A DNA stretch of 64,000 nucleotides from Trichomonas vaginalis G3 (lineage: Eukaryota; Parabasalia; Trichomonadida; Trichomonadidae): NCBI RefSeq assembly GCF_026262505.1, contig NC_067206.1, positions 17,815,319 through 17,879,318 of the forward strand, read 5' to 3'. Within the stretch, counting starts at the first letter, position 1; each line of letters starts with the position of its first letter. The position numbers were made by a program, and so were the translations under genes. The notes under the pieces were generated by a model. It saw only the letters and a program-made list of their open reading frames with translations. It was not told the DNA's origin and did no database searches. This document shows positions 59,000 through 64,000 of this stretch, piece by piece.

Positions 59000-60306
59000 T
59001 AGGGTGTCCAAAGGTGCGTTTAGCACAGCGCTCTATATGAGACTATTAAAGGAGATATATGCTGATTATAAATATATAATAAAAAATATGAATATATGTA
59101 TATGATGAGTATGTTGTATTTTGGCGCCATGCCGGGATATAAAATGAATTTTGAGACAAGAGGCGGTTTCGCGGGAAATTTTGGCGGGATTTTTTTTCAT
59201 TTTTTTTAATGAATCATAAAGAAAACATCCTCGCTCTTGCAAAAAAATGCAAAGACTGTAAAAAAATCTACGAGACATTGGTAAAATGCTTCGGTATGGA
59301 TGCTCCTAGCTATTCCACTGTAACGTATCATGTTAGGATGTATCACTTCATGAACAAAAAGGCGCCCATTATAAAAATTGACAAAAATCGCCGGATCAAA
59401 GAAAAATCAAAGCAATTCTTCAAGCGCTAGATGAAGACCCAAGAGCATCAACTCAGAAGGATAGAGGAGATGACAAAGATACCACGTACAACAGTCAGTT
59501 ATTATCTGCACAATTATTTAACTACAAACTAGCGTATACACGTTGGGTTCCGCACAACCTTAATTCAGTTCAAAAAAAATCTAGAGTCCAATCTTCGAAA
59601 GAGCTCCTCTCTCTATTGCGTGCGTATCAATCCAAGAAGTTTTCGCTTTTTAGTAACAGGGGACGAGTCTTGGTTTCAATATGCAACAGAAGCCAAAACA
59701 TGTGGATCCCGAAGGATGAAAATCCGCAAACATTCCCGAAGAAAAAAATTGACACACCAATGATGATGTTGTCGGTTTTTTGGGCGTGAATGGCATCATC
59801 GCATTATTGATATTCTTTCAAAAACCTAATACGATGAATGCCTAGTATCTAATTGACAATGTTCTTACTCAAATTATCAATTCTGATGAGTTTGAGAAAT
59901 CCAAAACAACAAAAAAAAAGTTTGCAATTCATTTTGATAATTCAAGAGTTCACAAAAGTCATAAGGTAATGAATTACTTGGTGGAAAACAATGTCAAAGT
60001 TGTTCCAAACCCAATTTATTCACCTGATATTGCACCCTCTGACTTTTATTTATTCGGCACGCTAAAAAAGAGAGCTGAAGGACGCGAATTCGCGAGTCCA
60101 GATGATCTTGAAAATTTTGTAAGAGAGCAATTTGAGCAATTTTCTCATGATGATTTAAAGCGTGTCTTTCAAGCCTGGATCGATCGCTGCGAACGCGTGA
60201 TTGAATCCAATGGTGATTATATTTAAATAAACTTTATATATATGTAACTTGTTTATTTCTATTCGCAGTATTCAGGTTTGTGCTAAACACACCTTTGGAC
60301 ACCCTA
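59000..60306 (+). mobile_element. mariner-family transposon (Tvmar1-like)
   Basis: 1307 bp with inverted ends TAGGGTGTCCAAAGGTG(C/T)G and a TA target duplication (58998-58999 and 60307-60308). The intact target ...CTAATATATAACT... is visible in M1 and M2. Size and ends fit Tvmar1, the T. vaginalis mariner. The youngest insertion in this nest, since it interrupts M3. Confidence 0.9.
59209..60226 (+). pseudogene. mariner transposase (D,D34D), inactivated
   Basis: N-terminal HTH part from 59209 (MNHKENILALAKKCKDCKKI), open to 59430. The catalytic part continues in shifted frames: TGDESWFQYA near 59660 (first Asp), HFDNSRVHKS near 59935 (second Asp), and YSPDIAPSDFYLF near 60025 (third Asp, 34 residues on). 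The last open part is 59969-60226. At least three frameshifts or stops, so it makes no active enzyme. Confidence 0.85.
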
Positions 60307-60867
60307 TATATAACTATTTTATATAAAAATCAAATTCAATGATCTTAAAAGCGAAGGATAAACCTCAAAATTTACGAATATAATGAGTGGGAATATAATG
60401 CTTATCTATCATAAAACCATATGAAATATCAATTTTTGCTTTACGCCTATTCCCACTCATTATATTCGTAAATTTTGAGGTTTATCCTTCGCTTTTAAGA
60501 TCATTGAATTTGATTTTAGATAAAATAGTTATATATTAGAAAATAATATGAGTTTAATGTGATATTATTTTTCAGAAGATTTCATTCTATATGCCTATGA
60601 AAAGTACTCTCAAAACTAACTTTTCCTAATTATAATTAAATCTAGAATATTGTATTATGCTTAGTATTATTTCATTTTTCTCATTCAATTTAGAATTTAC
60701 AAATGTCAAAAAATTGAGAGCTGTCACTTTTGATGAATTTCTGTTTATTACAAAATAACTTTAAATTCAATATTTAAAGAATATATTTTTGAAAAATGGA
60801 GATTGAGTTACTTCCCCCGACGATAAAATTGAGAGGTTTACATTTTGACCGAACGTAGCATGCAACA

Positions 60868-61867
60868 ATTTGTCATATTCGATATCTTTATTTATTTTGT
60901 TATAAGCGAAGATTATTCCAAGATGGCCATGCTGCTCAATTAGGTTTCTAATAGTTACCTTAAGATCTTTTGGTACATTAACTTTGGGTCTCCCGCGCTT
61001 AAGAGGAATAGGCACAGATGAGTGAGGCTGAGGCTGAGTATTGGCAGAGAGCTGTTGCTGTGCCGAGGTGTTGGCAGAGAGCTGGCGTTGAAGAGGAGTA
61101 TTGGCAGAGAGCTGGCGTTGTGCCCAAGTGTTGGCAGAGAGTTGTTGCTGTGCCAAGGTGTTGGCAGAGAGTTGTTGCTGTGCCGAAGTGTCGGCAGATA
61201 GCTGGCGCTGAAGAGGGGTGTTGGCAGAGAGCTGGCGCTGAAGAGGGGTGTTGGCAGAGAGTTGTTGCTGTGGAAGAGAGTTGGCAGATAGCTGGCGCTG
61301 AAGAGGGGTGTTGGCAGAGAGCTGGCGCTGAAGAGGGGTGTTGGCAGAGAGTTGTTGCTGTGGAAGAGAGTTGGCAGAGAGCTGGCGTTGTGGCGGGGTG
61401 TTGGCAGAAAGTGGGCTTTGTAGAGGAGCGTTGGCTGTTGACAGCTGTTGCTGTAGAACAGAGTTGGTAGTGCTGGCTGATGAAAGCTGGCGTTGAAGAG
61501 GAGCGTTGGCTGATGAGGGTTCTTCCTGTATACGAGAGTCGTTTGAACTTTGTAATATCAAATAATCGGTAAGGAGAGTGTCATCTCTGTGTTTCAAAAT
61601 GGATGAACACTCGTAGAGTCGATTATTATATTTAATGTAGAAAGTAGTAAACTCTTGAAGTTTGTATGTATGATGTAAGTACTCTTCAATAGTAATTAGT
61701 CTATTACATAAGAGAGCTTTGTAAAATGTTATCTTGTTAATTGATGAACGAATAGTGTTGTTGACTAATGGAACATTTGTGAGAACAATGGCTAACGGTG
61801 TGCGCCTTTGAATCTGTGCTAGAGCTGTTTCAAGCCAAGCTGAATCAACTAAGGTGTACAAATTCAT
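60868..61867 (-). pseudogene. N-terminal part of the N integrase, with repeat linker
   Basis: From the ATG at 61867 (MNLYTLVDSAWLETALAQIQ). A helical N-terminal domain (~110 residues), then a low-complexity linker of ten-residue units (QLSANTPLQR type), then an AT-hook-like KRGRPKVNVP and an HTH-like LIEQHGHLGIIFAYNKINKD. Element K interrupts it at 60867. An initiator-like TTCATTTCAAA stands ~20 bases upstream. Confidence 0.6.
61024..61520. repeat. 30-bp minisatellite inside the N integrase gene
   Basis: About 16 units of a 30-base repeat built on GTGTTGGCAGAGAGCTGGCG, in phase with the reading frame, with unit variants (GCTGAAGAG, GCTGTGCC, GCTGTGGAA). Confidence 0.85.
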
Positions 61868-62571
61868 TTTAAACAAATTTGAAATGAAATAATTTGTGAG
61901 AATTTGAGAATAATTTAATTATTTTAGAAGTCTATATTGAAAAAATATTCTTAACAAAATTAATTTAAATGGTTCAGAAAATAAAAAATTAAAATTAATG
62001 GAAAAAACATGATTAGGAATAATTAACAATAATAAATATCATGTTTTTGGATTATTTAAACAGCTATAAAAGAACGAATTTTACAAATTACGATAAAAAA
62101 TTATTGAAAAATAATGAAGAGGATAAGGATTTGAATCGAAAATTAAAAGGATGATTATGTGTCAAATTAAATTAAAAATAAAAATTTAGACAAGAAATAG
62201 TGCAAAGAATTAGAATTAACATAAAAATCGAAAATTTAATAAAGGAGAGATAAAATTATTGTAGTATTCAATTGAAAAATTTTATAAAATAAGGAATATT
62301 GGTAAACAAATAAGTTTCATCTAAAAAAAGGAAAAAAAAAAATAAAAATTGAAATAAAAACAGAAATATAAAATATTTTTAAAATGCAAAAAAGTTTCAT
62401 ACTAATCGTTTTTGTATAATATTTATCATTGAAAGATTATTGAAAGATATTTTGAAAGAAATCGAAAGAGTTAAGAAATATTGAGAAGAAGGACAATTGA
62501 ATGAATTTTTGGCCGATTGTGCTATGCAAAGTTGATGATAATTGCAGGAAATTTTGAGATTTTCGAGGTTT
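61868..62571. other. AT-rich gene-free stretch
   Basis: Very A-rich (A runs around 62330-62345), no frame, no hairpin. Presumed 5' region of element N. Confidence 0.45.
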
Positions 62572-62750
62572 TGGAGGGTGTGAGTACTATTATATGTAAT
62601 AGTATCTCACACCCTCCAATTCATCCTATGGCGTCGAGAAAATTTGGGTGAAATGTCGTTGCATTTCACGAAAATTTCTCGGCGCCATATAGAGAACTAG
62701 AGTCTGCGAGGTACTGATTCTATCTATGTACCTCGCAGACCCTAGTTCTC
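62572..62750. repeat. Hairpin array: beta-alpha-beta
   Basis: 62572-62617 (GGAGGGTGTGAGTACTAT arms), 62630-62686 (GGCG..GAGAAAATTTGGGTGAAATG arms), 62692-62750 (GAGAACTAG..GAGGTACTG arms). Same three units as 63543-63720 and as the Maverick B target. A CAGCCAAAATGGCTAA motif follows the last unit here and at 63719. Confidence 0.85.
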
Positions 62751-62855
62751 AGCCAAAATGGCTAAAAATTGCTCGCAATTGTTTGCCATGTAAACTGTCA
62801 CTTTTTGAGGAGATTTGACATTCTGTCAAATCTCCTTTTTTCGTATATAAGATAA

Positions 62856-62990
62856 TGACTACTGTGTAATTGTAGTGTCTCACTTTTGTGATGAAGTTTG
62901 CTAAAGGTGAACGAGGATTATTGAGCAAATCATGACCACCATAATCATCAAAAACAAGCAATGAATTACTTGGATACTTTGTGAATGTGT
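62856..62990 (-). pseudogene. Packaging ATPase piece (central), element C type
   Basis: Encodes KYPSNSLLVFDDYGGHDLLN, then SPLANFITKVRHYNYTVVI, matching the Walker B region of the Maverick B ATPase (KYPSNTLLVCDDF, SPLANIITKVRHYHLTV). Flanked on both sides by termini of integrase transposons. Confidence 0.65.
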
Positions 62991-64000
62991 TGTGCATGAA
63001 AAATAGCGTGACTTCACTTTTGACAAAAAGTGACACTATTTCTGATGGTTTTGTCATTTATTTGTCAGATTTATAAATGGATAATAATGCTGTAAATCAG
63101 ATATTAATTAAAAATATTTAAGATTTATGTTCGAATTGAAAAGCAAAATGATATTTTTTAATTGAAAAACGTTAATATTGATATTTTGAAGTTTTTAATA
63201 TTTGTTAGTATCTTAAATTATTGAATGCATACGTTTTTTATGTTCTCAATTTTAAAAAATTGTGAAGAATTTAGTTTTTTGGAGATGGATGTTTAATATT
63301 TGTGAGTGAGAATGCAAGCAGGAGTTTGGTACTTTAAGGCTAGGTTGAGATAGATTTCCCATTATATTATCTGTGAATATATTGTTTTGAAAATTCAAGA
63401 TATAAAAAATATATTATCAAAAAATTTTATATTTTAAATACAATAGGGTGGAAGTATAGTACGATGAGATAGCAATGATATATTTTATAATGGGAGGTAA
63501 TCTGAAGATAAGTAGCAATTTTATGCGATTTTGATTGGGAGTTGGAGGGTGTGAGTACTATAGCATGTAATAGTATCTCACACCCTCCAATTCTTCCTAT
63601 GCGCCGAAAAATTTTTGGTGAAATGCGACGACATTTCACCAAAAATTTTCGGCGCCATATAGAGAACTCTAGTCTGCGAGGTACTGATTCTATCTATGTA
63701 CTCGCAGACCATAGTTTTCAGCCAAAATGGCTAATAATTTGAGAGTCTATATGATAATGTAAAAGTTAAAACATTCAAGTATTTAAGTATTTCTTTAAAA
63801 TATTAAGTTTTTATTTTTCCAATAAAATTCTAATATCAAATATTTTTATTTAACGATTAATTTTATTTATATTTTTATAGTTTTTTTTAAGAAAAAATAT
63901 TGTTAGGGTTTTATGGATTTTCAATTAATATACAAGATAATTCATGAATGTATATATTTCCAAGTTTTTAAGGATGCAACACTTTACATTTGTAAACTGT
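62991..64000 (-). mobile_element. P-family element O (left end only)
   Basis: Begins with a P-type 3' end (GTGCATGAAAAATAGCGTGA, then CTTCACTTTTGACAAAAAGTG). As in G2, a hairpin array follows some 500 bases in, and the integrase would be expected beyond the window. The rest is AT-rich with no gene. Confidence 0.5.
63543..63720. repeat. Hairpin array of O: beta-alpha-beta
   Basis: 63543-63590, 63601-63656 (GCGCCGAAAAATTTTTGGTG arms) and 63662-63720 (TAGTCTGCGAGGTACTG arms). Same units and order as 62572-62750. Confidence 0.85.

Larger units (their letters stand above)
58795..60747. mobile_element. Foldback element M3 (centre deleted), hosting Tvmar1
   Basis: Same ends as M1 and M2. Without Tvmar1 it is about 645 bp; the central palindrome is missing, so the arms meet near 60450 (TTTACGCCTATTCCCACTC). 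Tvmar1 sits at a TA inside its left arm. Confidence 0.75.
55177..60867 (-). mobile_element. Integrase transposon K with nested M2, M3 and Tvmar1
   Basis: Ends: TGTTGCATGCTAAGTTCGGT at left; on the minus strand at right TGTTGCATGCTACGTTCGGT. Interior: ~400 bases shared with L, an eleven-unit hairpin array, an integrase gene, then M2 and M3. Without the nested elements K is about 2.5 kb. Inserted into the integrase gene of N. No target duplication found. Confidence 0.7.
54072..62850 (-). mobile_element. Integrase transposon N with nested K (boundaries approximate)
   Basis: The left end has GGTTTGACAGAAAAGTGAC; GATAA stands at 54067-54071 and again at 62851-62855, a possible 5-bp duplication. 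Contents: one integrase gene split by element K, a 30-bp minisatellite inside that gene, and near the right a hairpin array that may belong to yet another element. The right boundary is uncertain, because the last ~280 bases look like the 3' end of a P-family element. Confidence 0.5.

Noticed and set aside
61018-61470. A 150-residue open frame on the + strand, Trp/Glu/Val-rich
   Set aside because: It is the reverse strand of the 30-bp minisatellite in the N integrase gene; open only because of the repeat.
54067-62855. GATAA as a firm target duplication of element N
   Set aside because: Five AT-rich bases can match by chance, and the right boundary seems to involve another element; kept only as a possibility.
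1-64000. Host genes, tRNA or rRNA genes
   Set aside because: I found no frame outside mobile elements that I could support, and no cloverleaf or rRNA-like block by eye.

Overview
The window looks like a piece of the Trichomonas vaginalis genome (a parabasalid). It is AT-rich, intronless and densely packed, with two closely related Maverick/Polinton copies, a mariner element of the Tvmar1 type, and integrase-bearing transposons whose promoters resemble the trichomonad initiator TCA(Y)(T/A). The species call is from recognition and was not searched. I see no convincing ordinary host gene: the window is a nest of mobile elements.

Layout. 1-11395: Maverick copy A, left end outside the window, about a dozen breaks. 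11396-13395: gene-poor remnants. 13396-36388: an integrase transposon (P) carrying a ~1.05 kb non-autonomous element (F1) and Maverick copy B. Copy B (16016-36299) has 628-bp terminal inverted repeats that I read as identical, a 5-bp target duplication AAATA, and roughly ten breaks. 36981-42053: an integrase transposon (I) with a 16-bp target duplication, holding a second integrase transposon (G2) and a second copy of the 1.05 kb element (F2). 43214-44033: a fragment (L) with hairpins. From 44034: a divergent Maverick-like element (C) with its own Dam-type adenine methyltransferase. C is cut up by a foldback element (M1), integrase transposon N, transposon K inside N, foldback elements M2 and M3 inside K, and Tvmar1 inside M3. 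A short piece of C reappears at 62856-62990, followed by another element (O) that runs off the right end.

How the parts work together. Copies A and B carry what a Polinton virion needs: protein-primed type B DNA polymerase, integrase, packaging ATPase, a large capsid-type protein, smaller capsid-like proteins and a membrane protein. B adds two fibre genes, one ending in a phage-like tail-fibre domain and one with a collagen stretch. KilA-N/T5orf172 genes are the likely regulators.

Three observations stand out. (1) Maverick B contains no GATC site that I can see in 20.3 kb and A has three in 11.4 kb. Element C has about 55 in 9.2 kb and encodes a Dam-family methyltransferase. (2) The integrase transposons carry arrays of near-perfect hairpins of two classes in strict alternation, up to eleven in a row, usually on the 3' side of the integrase gene. 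(3) A short GC-rich palindromic repeat is scattered between and inside Maverick genes, in one case as an apparent in-frame insertion.
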